Source of the DNA: Vicugna pacos | Taxonomy: Eukaryota; Chordata; Mammalia; Artiodactyla; Camelidae | NCBI RefSeq assembly: GCF_048564905.1 | Contig: NC_132989.1 | Location: forward strand, 6,307,257-6,371,256 | Direction of reading: 5' to 3' | Length of the DNA stretch: 64,000 nucleotides | Shown here: one piece after another, positions 38,693 through 51,790 of the stretch | How the letters are laid out: each line of letters starts with the position of its first letter | Numbering within the stretch: position 1 is the first letter of the stretch | Notes under the pieces: generated by a model | What the model was told of the DNA's origin: nothing | Database searches by the model: none | What the model saw: the letters and a program-made list of their open reading frames with translations, nothing else | Made by a program: the position numbers and the translations under genes

Positions 38693-41600
38693 AACATGGA
38701 CAAAAAGATACTGGGTTGACTAACATATCTTTATTGACAGGACAATCACAAGGCCAATGGGGAAAAGAAATGATTGGTGCCCAGATCTCTTAAGAACAAT
38801 GAGGTCTTCAGTTGTGATGATGAGATTTTGAACACAACCTCAGCAGAAGTTGGCTGATAAACACGTAAGGTAGTGCCTGCTTACTAGGTCTTCCTGAGTA
38901 GAAATCAAAGTGCCTTCTTATAAAATCTTTCTGACTAACATATTCCACATGGCTTTCTGAACCATTTACTCACCGCCTTGTAAAACATCCAATTAAATTA
39001 CTTGGGGCATATGAGTGGAACGGGATTTCTCTTGATTCTGGTCAAGAATGTTTTTTCTAAATATGTTATGTGGAAGAGAACCAGAGACATGGCCCGATTT
39101 TACATGGACAAAATTCAAACCAAGAAATAAAAGTCATGCATGTTAAAAAAGACAAAACTCCCTCAATAATAGTGACAATATCTGAACTCAAGGAAAATGA
39201 AAGAATAAATAATTATAAGGAACTAGGTAAAAAGTGCTACCATATTCTGACCACAACCCTTGCGCTCATGCCCTCACCAGGTGACCCTTGTCTTCATCCT
39301 CAAAGACACTTCCAGCTTTTCGGTTTTTTCCTTCTTCTCTCTCTCATCAGCTTCCTTCAGATTTCATCTATCCCTTTATCCAAGCAGGGCTGTACAATCC
39401 AGGGCAGACATTTTCAAGCTGCTACCAGTAGCAAGGCAGTGCAGAATTTCCCCCTTCAATTTATATTAGCTGTCCATTGTTTTGTAGCACATAGCTCCAA
39501 ATTTACAGCGCGAAGTAAAATAGGAAACATTTATTATTTCCCAGTTTCTGTGCATCAGGAATGGTGGGGCAGCTTAGTTGCCTCTGGCTTCGTAGGTCTC
39601 ACCTGAGGTTTCCATGAAGCTGTTGGCCAGGTTGCCAAGATCACGCATGTGGCTGTCAGGCTTTGCTCCTGCTCCACAGCGCAGCAGTTGACCTCCTCCA
39701 GGGCAGGTGACCCAAGAGACAGTGAGAGCACAAGCACCGTAGTAGAAGCTGGAGACTCACAATCTAATATTGGAAGTCACTTCCCATGAGTTGTGCTGAA
39801 TTCTGTTTGTTGTACATGAGTCACTAAATCCAGCCCACATTTAATGGGAGAGGAAGACACAAAGGTAAAAATATCATGAATCAGAGGCCAGTGAGACCAT
39901 CTTTGAGGCTGTCTAGCATTGCCTTTCCCGTTTCATCTCGAGTCTTGATCACTGATATAGATAGACTGGACTCAGATTAATTTTAACAAATGATCTTGTC
40001 ATATGAGAAAGATGGTGATTTGCGATTTGCCTAGAAAATAAAAGAATCAAAGAAGTTGTCAGTCTGTCTGTCATCTGTTGAGAAGAGGCAGGGCTCTCTG
40101 CCTGGTTCTAGTGACAGGCAATACCAAATTAATAAAAATAAAGTTGTCTTTTGCATCCCACAGCACATCACATTCCTTTTTCTTTTGACCTCATAGTGAT
40201 CCTGCGATGAAGGTACAGTGATTTTATTAAAACGGGCCATCTTGTACAGATGAGAAAGTGAGACTCTGAAGGGTTGGCTGGGTTGCCCAAGGTTACATAG
40301 TTAGTACCTGTGGAACCAAGACTTGCTAAGGGGACTTTACAATCTAAGTTCCAGGTACCTCACATTAAATCAGGCTGTTCCTGTGCAAAAATATTCTTAG
40401 AAGGGCAAGTTACCTTATTCTCGAGAAATTCTCAGAGGCTTCGAATTCCTTTTTCTCTAATTCTTGGCTCATTCTGCAGCCTTCTGATCCCTCCTATGGA
40501 CTCAGATATTGAAGATCTTTTTGCTCGAGAGCAGTTTTGGTTTACTGCTGGATATAGCTCTCAACATTATTCAGTTAATTAGACAAGGAAGCCATTAGAT
40601 TGAGTGGCCTTTGTAGCCCATGAGGCAACCCCAAATCTAAGACTGTAAATATCTCAAGGTTAAGACATAAAAATTCTAAGGACACCCAACCACCACAGCG
40701 ACTAGACTTTTCCAATGAGTCAAATACTTCAGCATAACCTATCAAATAATTTCTTTGTGTTTCTTCTGCTTATTCTGTGTAAAAGTTTTTCTGCTGGTTC
40801 CTGTCAGTAGAGCACTCATGACCACTTATGGCTCGGCACTGCCAGATCGGAATTGATTTTTGCTCAGATAAACTCTTAAAAGTCTTCATAGTTTATCTTT
40901 TGACAAAATAGGTGAATACATGAATGTAGTTAAGTTCCCGTCTTGTGAGTTGGGTAGACTGCATAGGATTCTCTGTGCCTAGATGATGTATTTCTGATCC
41001 TGTGGAACTCAGGGAGAAACCTCAGAGTGGTGACCCTGAGGCTGAGGTGGAGAAACCAGAGAATCCATTCGCCCACCTGTCTTTCCAAATGACACCAAGA
41101 TCTTCACTGGATTCCAGACACCCCTCCTAAGACCCAGCCCCAAACTTCCAATTCCCTGCAGAACGTACGGAATTACATTCCTTGCTGACATCTCAAGTGG
41201 AAAACAACTAGGCATTAATTCTTACGTACACACCCCAGAAAAGCAATGTCTCCTCTTCTTTCCATATTTCTTTGAAATGATACTTAGGGTCCCAATTATT
41301 CAAGCTCAGAATCACCCATGCTGGGTATCAATGCGCTCCAAATTAGATCTCTCTCCAGGTCCTGGAGATGTGCCCTTAATGGGGACTCGTGCTTTTTTAC
41401 AACTGACCCTCTATTTCATCCTTCATATTACCACTGTATTCAGAGCATTCACTGCCAGCATTCATGCAACGAATGACCTGCATGTACTAGGAGTTCACTT
41501 CTAGATCCCTTTCTATGAGGGGCAGTGCATGATAACATAATAAATATTTTCAAGTATTTTCAAATGGCAAGTATTTCTCTGCAAATACATGACAGTCATT

Positions 41601-43329
41601 TCTAGGAGACATTTACGAGGCATCTATCAGTCTACCTTACCTCACTGTAAAGTCAAAACAAGGAGACTCCATGGAACATGCTCTTTGTGCAAAGACCCAG
41701 GGTGATTGCCTAAACTAGGATGGGTCTGCTCAGATCCATGACCCCGGAAGTGGGCCACTAAGTTCTGTCCATAGACACACCCAAGAAGATATGCCCAGGT
41801 GTCCTTGCCAGCAACAATACCCAGGTGTGATCTGGTGGGAGTGGTGTTCTACAAAACAGATTCCTATTCCTACAGCCTTAAATCCATCTTGGCTATGTCA
41901 AAACTTAACCAACCAACTGAAAAAAATCAAGTGCCCTCAGACCTCATAGCAGGCATTTCCTTCTCCTGTGTTGAGGACGCTCAGTCTTACCTACCACGTG
42001 CAGAGGCGCTCAGTTGCATGTACCTTCAAGGAGATGCACTACACACCCTTTATCCCTTCCCCCAACCGCATACCATGCGGTTGGTTAATGACATTGCTCT
42101 CCCTCTCCTGGATGGCTCCCTTGAACTCTGATTCTTGTATCCACTGTGTGCCGTACACAACATCTTTCTTGGGTGTCCAATGGGTTTTTCCTTCCCAAAG
42201 TGGTCAAACTGAACCCTTGGTCTCTCCTGGAAACACACACCTACTCTCCCCTCTTCTCAGCTCAGTTAATGAAAGGTCTGTTCAGTTGCCCAAGGAACAA
42301 CACGCAGTGTATTCTTGACTCCTTCTCTCGCACACATCCCAATGTTAGAAACTCCTCCTGGCTCTTCCTCCAACATATATTCTCCCCCCGACCACTTCTC
42401 ACTCCTGCTTGCCCCACCTGGCCACATCATCGCTGCTCCCCTAAATGAAGGCAATGACCCCTGACCAGACTTGCCTTCCTCCCCATTCTTTGCTTGCCTA
42501 TTTGTTTGTCACACAGCACTGGAGTGAACCCACATCCAGAAGAATAAAAGACAAAACTCTTGAAGAATAAAGCAAGATTTTTAACATCTGGTTGGCCCCC
42601 CACCACTACCTAGATCTTTCATTCTGCTCTCCCTGGGAACTGTCTCCACTCAAGTCTCACTGGCTTCCCTTCTGTGCCTCCCACAGAGCAGACAGACATA
42701 AGGCTTGCTCTTCCCTCCACATGGAATGGCTCTACCCAGATATGTCCCACCCTCTTCCCTCACCTCCTGCCCACCTTCTCAGCCAGGCCTTCATCAACAT
42801 CTATTTAGAGCTGACGTTCTTCTTTCCTCCTCATTCCTTCCCTTATGTGTCTTACTGTGTTCAGCATCATCGGGCATGCTACACTTAATTCATACAGATT
42901 TGCTACACTTCTAATCTTCCAAGTAGAACCTACATTCCTGGATGTTAGTTTTGCTCACGGTGGGATCCTAGGCTCTTAGGACAGTGCTGGGCACATATTT
43001 CGTTCTCAGCAAATATTTGTTGAATTATTAATTGTGTTACACAAAACAACTCAAGAAATTATTCTGGCATCTCGCGTCCTCATTTCTTGCTTTGTAACAG
43101 CATTCTTTTCTCTGGGTGTTTAGTTAATAGCTTCATTTTTCTTCCTAGAAATGACACCATAAAGGAAGCCATCTTTTGGGGACAAAGTGACTCTATGCTC
43201 CATGTCTGCCCTTTCTTCCCTGCACCTTTATCGGCACCTCTCCCCACTCACCCTTTGTCTTCCTGCTTTAGAAAACTCTTCAACCTAGGAACCCATCGCT
43301 GTGCCCCCTAATCTAGACAGAGGGAAGGA
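38693..43329. other. Putative OR2V2 5' intron, old repeats
   Basis: No coding exon. Bases 39460-39870 match an old interspersed repeat ('agctgtccattgttttgtagc', 'cccagtttctgtgcatcagg', 'gtgacccaagagacagtgag'). Bases 40245-40325 are a reversed MIR ('cagatgagaaagtgagactc'). Bases 42590-42900 resemble reversed L2. The remainder has no assigned element. Confidence 0.45.
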
Positions 43330-43604
43330 AGAAAGACAAAGGTCAATGGGACAGTAAAATAAGAAAAAGGGAAAAGTGGGTCAAAGGAAGAGGACTAGAA
43401 GAATGAGAAGAGACACAACACTGGAAGGTGTATACCCACCCCCTCATGCCCCCAAAAGAAAAAAAAAAGCTAATAGAGGCAGAAAATAGAAGAAAGACAA
43501 AATGCTGATAAATAGAAATGAGAGATGACTAGCAATCAGTATTAGAAACTTCCAAGAGGAGAGAACGGGGTGACAGGAAAAAGACCTCACTCACTTTTAA
43601 GTGG

Positions 43605-44110
43605 GTTCCCTGGAGAAAAACAAATTCAGCAGATTCCCCATGGAGGAGATTCCAGCACCAAAATCGTTTTATTGTCCTTCCCTGTGTTTGTACTTACTGG
43701 GTCAGAGAGGATGAGGAGGAGCCTCCCAGCTCTTACCTCCTTCCTCAGCCCCCACCAACCTCTCAGCCAGGCTGTGATGTCCAAGTCGTCCTCAGCCTCC
43801 CTGTGACGCTCTAGCTCAGACAGCGGGGCTCAGACAGACAAAAGCCTTCTCTCAGCAAAAAAAAAAAGAAAAAGAAAGGAAAGAAAAAAAAGGGGGGGGG
43901 AGAAAGTGGACTTAGTCAAGGACATGGTGGTGGGTAGATGAGGACAGAACCAGGATCCGTGTGTCTGAGCCCACCTCTCATGCCCATCCATCTGCAGTGG
44001 GCTGCCTCTCAGCCTGGGCTGCAGAACCATCTCCCACTGCCCATGCAGGAACTTCACACTGAACCTGAGTGAGGAAGATAAAGCTGTGAAATCCCAGGGG
44101 AGCCCACAAA
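43605..44110 (-). promoter_or_regulatory. OR2V2: Candidate OR2V2 promoter and 5' untranslated exon
   Basis: This is the mirror of 50915-51373. On the minus strand it contains an O/E(EBF)-like palindrome TCCCnnGGGA (44091-44102) and, about 486 bases further, AACCCACTTAAAA|GTGAGTGAGG, a near-perfect splice donor (GT at 43603-43604). Donor plus the acceptor at 38688 would give a 4.9 kb intron, a normal size for OR genes. It is an inference; no transcript was seen. Confidence 0.45.
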
Positions 44111-44640
44111 CTCCAGCCCTGGAGCAGGAGCTCCCAAGCTTACAATTAAAGAAACCCAAAGAGGGAGCCTGGGACCAGGAGCAGGGCCAGTGGGACAGCG
44201 TGAGGAAACGTGGTCATAAGAGGGGCACAGGGCAGCCAGGGCACAGGAATGGGGGGTAAGTTTCTTGCTGATTTACCTCCCACCTCAGACACATTCCAAT
44301 GGTTCCCCAGCTACCTCCAGGGTCTACATGGGGTCTGTACCCGTGATTGCCCCAGTGGGCCCTCCCTGCACTATTCCGTTCACACCTGTGAAGTCAGCCT
44401 ACATCTACTGGGGCCCTATGACACGCAGAGCACCGGGTGAGATGCTGTACTTGACTCGAAGGTGGGAACTGAGCACAATCCTGGCTCTCCTAGTGGGAGG
44501 GAAGGAAGAGCACTTACCTTTGAGAGAGTCAGACTGTGGCATGGGAGCTGCGTGTCATCCCAAACACTGTCAGATGTTTATCTAAGCTCAGTGCACTTCA
44601 CAGTTTGCTGTGGACAGTTACTTATCATACCTTGGGTGTA

Positions 44641-45534
44641 TAATCATGGGTAACACCCCCTTTCACTTTCAAGCGTGTCCCAGGTTAGATGATAAATCTT
44701 ATGGTTACTCTACTTACTGGCTTTATGTTCTACAGAATCTAGTCAATTTTCTCACTGGTCAAGATGGTGGCAATTCTTTAGCCAAATGACTAAGTGGCCA
44801 GACTTACTTGTTTCTTCTAGATCTTTATATTTTTAGGTGTCTGTAGTATAAGCTCTGACAATGGTTTTTTTGTTTGTTTGTTTTCTGTTGTTGACTTTTT
44901 TTTTTTTGTAATGCAAGTATCTGACTTCAATTTGACTGCCAAGTCATCCACTTCAACAGGGCTGTCTGGGAGGAACACTCTGCCAGCCGCACAGCTAATA
45001 AAGAGCCAGGCTGCCTCTCCCTCCTGAGGCTCCTTTGTTTCAGCGATCTTGGTTGATTTCAATAATTGTCCATACTCTCATCACCACAAGGTCAGGTGCC
45101 AAACAACTAGGAGCAGCCTCAGTGCCCTAGAGCCCATTAAAATTATTCAAACTCGCCAACCTGAAGGCTGCTTACTCCTCCTTGCCCACTCTTTCCTGCG
45201 GAAACCACTGTTCAAGCTCTAGTCCATGTTTTTCCCTTGCTCCCTCTGCCTCCTGAATGACTCCTCCTGCCTCCTTCCCTTTCCCTAAATTTACAAATAC
45301 ATCTGTACTGTTTCTCAGAGAATCCTTATGATATTTTCAATGTCCTTAGTACCCATAGTGATGTCTCATTTTCCATTCCAGATAGTAATAAATTTTGGCC
45401 TCGTCTTTGTTTCTTGATCGGTCTTGCCAAGTGTTTTGTCAATTTTGATAATATTCCCAAAGAATCTTGCTTTGGTTTGTTAATTTTCTTTCTTATATGT
45501 TTGTTTTTCATTTCACAAATTTCTGCTCTCCCTT
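44641..45534. other. Spacer between the duplication arms, left part
   Basis: Not mirrored in the right arm as far as I can see. A short GTTTGTTTGTTTTC run and a T10 run lie near 44870-44910. No gene is visible. Confidence 0.4.
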
Positions 45535-46975
45535 CCCCTAGTTTTACTGGGATGTAATTGACATATAACATTGTTTAAGTCTAAGGTGTACAACGTGGTG
45601 ATTTGGTACGTGTGTACCTTGCTAAAAGATTGCCATGATAGGGTTAGTTAACAAATCTATCACCTCACAAAATAACCTTTGCACTTTAGATTTACTCCCT
45701 AAGCGACTTTCAAGTATATAACACAGCTTTGTCAACTATAAGTCACTATGCTGTACGTTAGATCCCCAGAACTTTGTCATTTTTTTAACTGGAAGTTTGT
45801 ACACTTTGGCCAACACTTTCCCATTTCCCCATCCACCACCTCTTGATAATCACCATTCTACTCTCTCTATTAGCTTTTCTAGATTCCACATACAAGTGAT
45901 ATCACATAGCATTTGTTTTTTTCTGTCTGACTAATTACATTTAACATGTTGCCTTCAAGGTCTGGCTGTGTTGTTGCAAATGGCAGGATTTCCTTACATG
46001 TAAGTACATATGTATACAGATATATGTATTTGGAGTCACAAATTAACTTTACTTAGTTTAACTTAGTGTATAATGGAGGTTGTACACTTAGAGAAAGTTT
46101 TTAAAAATTTGGAAATTGATCTGAAAGAAAGAATGTAATAATTGGAACAGAAGCAAGTCCCAAAGGAAACCGTAACACTAATGAAATCTAGAAATGTAAT
46201 TTTCCTTAATATAACTGTGCTGATGGATCATGAACACATTTACCACATCTTCTTTATACATCCATGCATTGACAGACTTTTAGGTTGTTTCCATATCTTA
46301 ACTATTGTGAGTAACGCTACAATAAATACGGAGTGCAGATAACCTCTTTGATATCCTGTTTTCATAACCTTTGGATATATACCCAGAAATGGCATTGCTA
46401 GATCCTGTGTTTAGTTCTATTTTTAATTTTTTGAGGAACTTCCATTCTGTTTCCATAGGGACTGTACCAATTTACATTCCCATCACAGCACACAGGGGTT
46501 CCCTTTTCTCCCACATGCTCCCCAACACTTGTTAACTACTAGCCATTCTAACAGATGGGAGGAGATACCTCATTGTGCTTCTTGTTTGCATTTTCCTGGT
46601 GATTAGTGAAGCTGAGCATCGTTTCATAATGTCTTGTATGTTTATTGGCCATTTGTATGTCTTTTTTAAAAGAAAATTTTCTGTTCAGTTTTTGTACTCA
46701 TTGTAAAATTGGATTATTTACTACTGAATTGTGCAAAGCTACTTATATAGTTTGGATATGAACCCCTCATAAGGTGATCAGGTGTGTGATTTGCAGATAT
46801 TTTGTCCCATTCTGTAGGTTGCATTTTCATTTTGTTGATTTTTCTTTTGCAATTTGGAAATTTTTTAGTTGATGTAGTTCTAGTTGTTTATGTATGCTTT
46901 TGTTGTTTGTTGCCAAAAACTCATTGGCAACAAGCTAACCTCCCTGTGTTTTCTTCTAGGAGTTTATGGTTTCAG
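45535..46975 (-). mobile_element. Old L1 (3' UTR and ORF2 end), minus strand
   Basis: The plus strand begins with the reversed L1 3' UTR 'gggatgtaattgacatataa' and runs into reversed ORF2-tail sequence ('ttctaggagtttatggtttc' near 46960). It is heavily diverged and is cut at 46976 by an opposite-strand L1. Confidence 0.75.
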
Positions 46976-46984
46976 GTCTGACAT

Positions 46985-47790
46985 CTTAATTTTGAGGTCC
47001 ACAAGTGATAAATGCTGGAGAAGGTGTGGAGAAAAGGGAAACCTCCTACACTGCTGGTGGGCATGTAGTTTGGTGCAGCCACTATGGAAAACAGTATGGA
47101 GAGTCCTCAAAAAACTAAAAACAGACTTACCTTATGATCCAAGAATCCCACTCCTGGGTATATATCTTGAGGGAACTCTAATGTGAAAAGATACCTGCAC
47201 CCCAATGTTTACAGCAGCACTATTTACAACAACCAAGACGTGGAAACAACCTAAATGTCCATCAACAGATGACTGGATAAAGAAGCTGTGGTACATTTGC
47301 AGAGTGGACTACTACTCTGCCATAAAAAAGGTACCATAATGTCATTTGCAGCAACATGGATGGACCTGGAGATTGTCATTCTAAGTGAAGTAAGCCAGAA
47401 AGAGAAACAAAAAGACCACATGATATCACTCATATGTGGAGTTTAAAAAAAAAGACAAAAAAACTTATTTACGAAACAGAAACAGACTCACAGACATAGA
47501 AAACAAACTTCTGGTTACCAGAAGGTGGAAGGGGGTGGGAAGGGATAAATTGGGAGGTCGAGATTTATAGATACTAACTATGATATATAAAATAGATGGA
47601 CAAAAATTCATGCTGTATAGCCCAGGGAACTATATTCAATATCTTGTAGTAACTTATAGTTAAAAAGAATATGAAAACAAATATATGTATGTTCCTATTT
47701 GTCTGAAGTATTGTGCTGTATGCCAGAAATTGGCACAACATTGTAAACTGACTATACTTCAATAAAAATACATAAAAAAGCAAAAATAAA
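46985..47790 (+). mobile_element. 5'-truncated younger L1, plus strand
   Basis: It starts inside ORF2 ('aatgctggagaaggtgtgga', 'cagcactatttacaacaacc', 'gaagtaagccagaaagag') and ends with the cetartiodactyl 3' UTR and AATAAAAATAC plus an A-rich tail near 47790. Its orientation is opposite to both flanking L1 pieces. No clean target duplication was found. Confidence 0.85.
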
Positions 47791-47799
47791 AAAAGTTTC

Positions 47800-49200
47800 T
47801 TTAACCCTTGTTCTAAAGCTGTTCTGCTGGTGCTGATTCTTTTAGCTTTTGTTTATTTGTGAAGCTTTTGATTTCTCCATCAAATCTGAATAAGAGCCTT
47901 GCTGGATCGAGTATTCTTGGTTTTTCCCTTTCATCCCTTTAAATATATCATGCCACTCCATTCTGACCTGTAGAGTTTGTGCTGAAAAATCAGCTGATAA
48001 CTTTACGGGAGTTCCCTTGTATTTTATTTGTTGCTTTTCTCTTGCTGATTTTAATATTTTCTCTATAGCCTTATTTGTTGTCAATTTGATGACTATGTGC
48101 CTTGGTGTGTTCCTCTTTGGGTTGATTCTGTGTGGAACTCTCTGTGCTCCCTGGACTTGGGTGACTGCTTCCTTTCCCAAGTTAGGGACATTTTTGGCTA
48201 TTACCTCTTTGAATATTTTCTGAGGTCCTTCCTTTCCCCCCTCTCTTTCTGGGACCCCTATAATGCAAATATTAGTGTGCTTCATGTTGTCCCAGGGTTC
48301 TCTTAAACTGTCTTCATTTCTTTTCCTTCTTTTTTCTTTTCTGTGGTAGTGATTTCCACTAATGTGTCTTCTAGCTCATTGATCCATTCTTCTGCCTCAT
48401 TTAGTCTATTCTTAGTTCCTTCTAGTCTGTTATTCATTTCAGTAATTGCATTCTTTAACTCTATTTGGGTATTCTTTATATTTCCTAACTTTTTGCTAAA
48501 ATCTTCCCTCTGTGCATCTATACTCTTTTTGAGTTCTCTAAATATCTTCGCCATCATTACTCTAAACTCTTTCTCAGATAGATTGCTTATGTCCTCACCA
48601 CTTATTTTTTCTTCTGGGATTTTTATCTTGTGCGTTGGCCTGGGAAATATTCCTCTGTCACCTCCTACTGTCTACCTTTCTATTTGTATTTTTAGGTAGG
48701 TTAGTTATGTTTCTTGACCTTGGAGGGGTGGCCCTCTGTGAGAGAGGTCCTATGCATCCTGGCAGTGCTCTCCTCTCTTGTCACCCAAGGGCCAGGGTCC
48801 AGCCGGCCCCAGTGTAGAGCCTGACCTGTGTTTGTGGATTCCTTCCACAAGCTTTGGGAGTATTGTTTTCTTATTTTTGGTATCTGCCCCTGGTGGATGA
48901 GGCTGGACTAGAGGCTTATGCAGGTTTTCTGGCAGGAGGAGTCAGTGCCTGCCCACTGCTGGGTGGAGCTGGATCCTGGCCCTCTGGTGGGTAGGGCCAT
49001 GCCTAGAGGTGGCTATGGGCTCAGGAAGTCTGCTGATGGGTGGGGCTGTGTTACATTGTTTTGCCTGAGGCTTCCTAGCACTTAAGCCTACATGCTGTTG
49101 AGTGGGGCCAGGTCTTGGTGCTAATGATCCAAGGAGGATATCAGCCTCCAGGAAAGCTCATGTAGACAAATATTAACCTGAATTTCGGCTGCCCAATATG
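47800..49200 (-). mobile_element. L1 5' part (5' UTR and ORF1), minus strand
   Basis: The reverse strand encodes recognisable ORF1p pieces. The N-terminal coiled coil (EMNNRLEGTKNRLNEAEEWI) lies at 48303-48557. The RNA-binding and C-terminal part (NICIIGVPEREGGKEGPQK, TPRHIVIKL, VKLSADFSAQTLQVRMEWHD) lies at 47842-48285. 48600-49200 reads as the L1 5' UTR. ORF1 is split over frames and therefore not functional. ORF2 is absent on this side. Confidence 0.85.
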
Positions 49201-50209
49201 CCCCCAGGAGACCTTCCAAAACCAGTAGGCAGATCTGGCCCTGGATATTAGCCTACCTGAAAGCTGGTCTTGATTAGCTCAGTGGGATGAGACTTACACC
49301 TGAAACTGACCAGAAAGCTCTGGGATCAGCCTGATCTCTGTCAAAGGTGGGGAAGGATTTTCCAGGAGTGAAGATGGTCCTAGCCAAACATACAGATGTT
49401 TCTTGGTTGTATGCAATCGAGTTTCACCCAATCACTATGTAGGTTAAATAAACAGTAAAGTAACAGACATCACATGGCAGAACAGAATAACTTGACAGTT
49501 GTACAGACAATAGTCTATAGGAGCTCATGGAGGCTGAAGGGATGTGATCGGACCTTTGGAAGGTTAGAATTGTAGCTATGAGCTTTCGATGGCTGTTTAT
49601 AGAATTAAGATTCAGTAATAAAAGACAAAGCAGGCAGTGTAAGTTCTAATGGGAGGTTATCTTAAGCAAAAATGGGGAAGTGGAAAAACTTCAGGTACCT
49701 ACAGGGAATGAGAGTAGGTCGGTATGCTGGGGAGAATGACAGAGAAGGATGCTGAAACAGAAGAGCGTGAGGTAGTTGTAGAGATTTATCTTCAAAAGCC
49801 AGTTTGGTGTGTCTGGAACCAGCCTGATAAAAGACCTATTTTTCCCTAGGTCCCTGTATCTCACATCCTTGTGTTTTCCTGCCTCCCCTTTTGATCCCCC
49901 TTCTCTCGGCCCTCTGATCTAATCTCTCCTCTCCGTGCATCAGCCTCCAGCTGAACGCTGCAAGAGCATTGTATGGCAGGTGAAACATATTTTATTGCTA
50001 TTGTGAAAATAAAATAAAGATCACTCATACAAATCAAAGAGTTAAAAGGAAAAGATAAAAATTGGTGATTTTGCCATTTGGTTGCCAATGAATTGGCCAT
50101 TTTGAAAATGGACCTGTTTCCATGGGACATGAGGCCAAAATTAAAGTGACTGTTAAATTACCAGCGAACTTGGGTCACACTTGAGAGTGAAAGGGACTGT
50201 ATTCACGAT
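49201..50209. other. Spacer between the duplication arms, right part
   Basis: No coding exon or clear element. Some L2-like wording occurs at 49590-49790. Confidence 0.35.
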
Positions 50210-50530
50210 TGCCCTGGGAAGACAGGCACAGTGACTCGATCTCAGGACTGTCCACAGCAAACTGTGAAGGGCATTGAGCTTACAGAAATGTCAGACAGGG
50301 TTTAGGATGACACCCAACTGCCATGCCACCATCTGACTTTTGAAAAGGTGCGTGCTTCCCGTCAGGTTATAGACTCCTTAGGTCCAGGATTACGAGTCTC
50401 TACCTTTGATTCCAGCATGACAGCTCACCCAGTGCTCTGTATATCATAGGGCCTCAATAAATGTAGATCAGCTTTACAGGACGTGCAAAAACAGGTATGG
50501 ACTGCAGGGCATAGGGATAACCTATTGGGG

Positions 50531-50684
50531 TGGGGGAAGGTGTAGCTCAGTGATAGATTGCATGTTTAGCACGCACAAGGTCCTGGGTTCAATCCCCAGT
50601 ACCTCCTCCAAATATAAATAAATAATAAACCTAATTACCTCCCCCTCCAAAAAAAAAAAAAAGCAAAAAACAAAACGGGAAAGT
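50531..50684 (+). mobile_element. Camelid tRNA-derived SINE with target duplication
   Basis: The most complete copy in the window. The tRNA-like head has the boxes GGTGTAGCTCAGTG and GGGTTCAATCCCC, followed by 'aataaataataaacctaatt', 'acctccccctcc' and a 14-base A run. CTATTGGGG flanks it at 50522-50530 and 50685-50693. The left arm of the inverted duplication has no such SINE at the mirrored spot, so it arrived after the duplication. Confidence 0.92.
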
Positions 50685-50914
50685 CTATTGGGGCAGCCAA
50701 GGGTGGAGACCTCATGGAGTCACTGGGAAGTGTGGAATGTGTCTGTGGTGGGAGGAAACTTGTCCCCCTTCCTGTGCCCTGGCTGCCCTATAGCCCTCCC
50801 ATGACCAGGTTTCCTCATGCTGTCCCACTGGCCCTGCTCCTGGTCCTGTCCCCAAGCTCCCTGTTTGGGTTTCTTTAATTGTAAAATTGGGAGCTCCTGC
50901 TCCAGGGCTGGAGT

Positions 50915-51373
50915 TTGTGGGCTCCCCTGGGACTTCACTCGGGTTCAGTGTTAAGTACTTCGTGGCCAGTGGGAGATGGTTCTGCAGCCTGGGCAGAGAG
51001 GCAGCCCATGGAAGACGATGGGCATGAGAGGTGGGCTCAGACACACGGATCCTGGTTCTGTCCCCACCTGGCCACCACCATCTCCTTGACTAATTTCATT
51101 TTCTCCTACTGTTCTGCTAAGAAGAAGCTATTGTCTGCCTGAGATCCGCTGTTTGAGCTAGAGGGTCCAGGGAGGCTGAGGACCTGGACATTCACAGCCT
51201 GGCTGAGAGGTTGGTGGGGGCAGAGGAAGGAGATAAGAGCTGGGGGGCTCCTCCTTGCCCGCTCTGACCCAGTAAGTACAAACAAGAGAAGGACAATAAC
51301 AAGCCTTTGGTGCTGGAATCTCCTCCGCAGGGCATCTGCTGAGTTTGTCTTCCTCCATGGAACCCACTTAAAG
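50915..51373 (+). promoter_or_regulatory. OR2V1: Candidate OR2V1 promoter and 5' untranslated exon
   Basis: Mirror of 43605-44110. It has the palindrome TCCCnnGGGA (read as CTCCCCTGGGAC at 50922-50933) and, 440 bases on, CCCACTTAAAG|GTGAGTGAGG with GT at 51374-51375. Joined to the acceptor at 54783-54784, it gives a 3.4 kb intron. Because it is kept in both arms while nearby sequence has drifted, selection on the motif is plausible, but not proven. Confidence 0.45.
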
Positions 51374-51790
51374 GTGAGTGAGGTCTTCCCCCCGTCACCT
51401 TCTTCTCTTCTCTTTGCAGTTTCTACTCGTGATTGCTGGTCAGTTCTAGTCTATTTTCATCAGCATTTCTTCCTGCTGTTGCCTGCTTCCTTCACTTTTC
51501 TTTTTCCTTTTTTTTGAGGGTGGATGGTGGGCATATAGCTTTTAGTGTTATGTGTCTTTCCTTTCTTCTGGTCTTTCTCACTTGATCCACTTGTCTATTT
51601 TTCCTTCCTTTAATATCTCATTGACCTTTTTCTTTCTTTTCCCCCTCGGTTTGGATTGGGGGCCTTAGCACCGAGTTCCTGGGTTGAAGAGTGATCTACA
51701 GCAGGAAGACAAAGGATGAGTGGGTGAGTGGGCGGAGGTGCAGGTGAAGAGGCAGGAAAGAGAGGGCAGATATGTGTCATCCTGTCCTCA

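Larger units (their letters stand above)
36065..44620 (+). repeat. Left arm of a large inverted duplication containing OR2V2
   Basis: Segments along this arm match, in reverse complement and in mirrored order, segments of 50210-63870. The 'gcacagagagatcatac' block is at 36094 in this arm and about 63820 in the other. 'tgccacatctctgtccccagtc' is at 36348 and about 63560. The receptor genes follow, then the splice-acceptor region, then 43330-44620 opposite 50210-51650. The outer edge is approximate. Confidence 0.85.
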
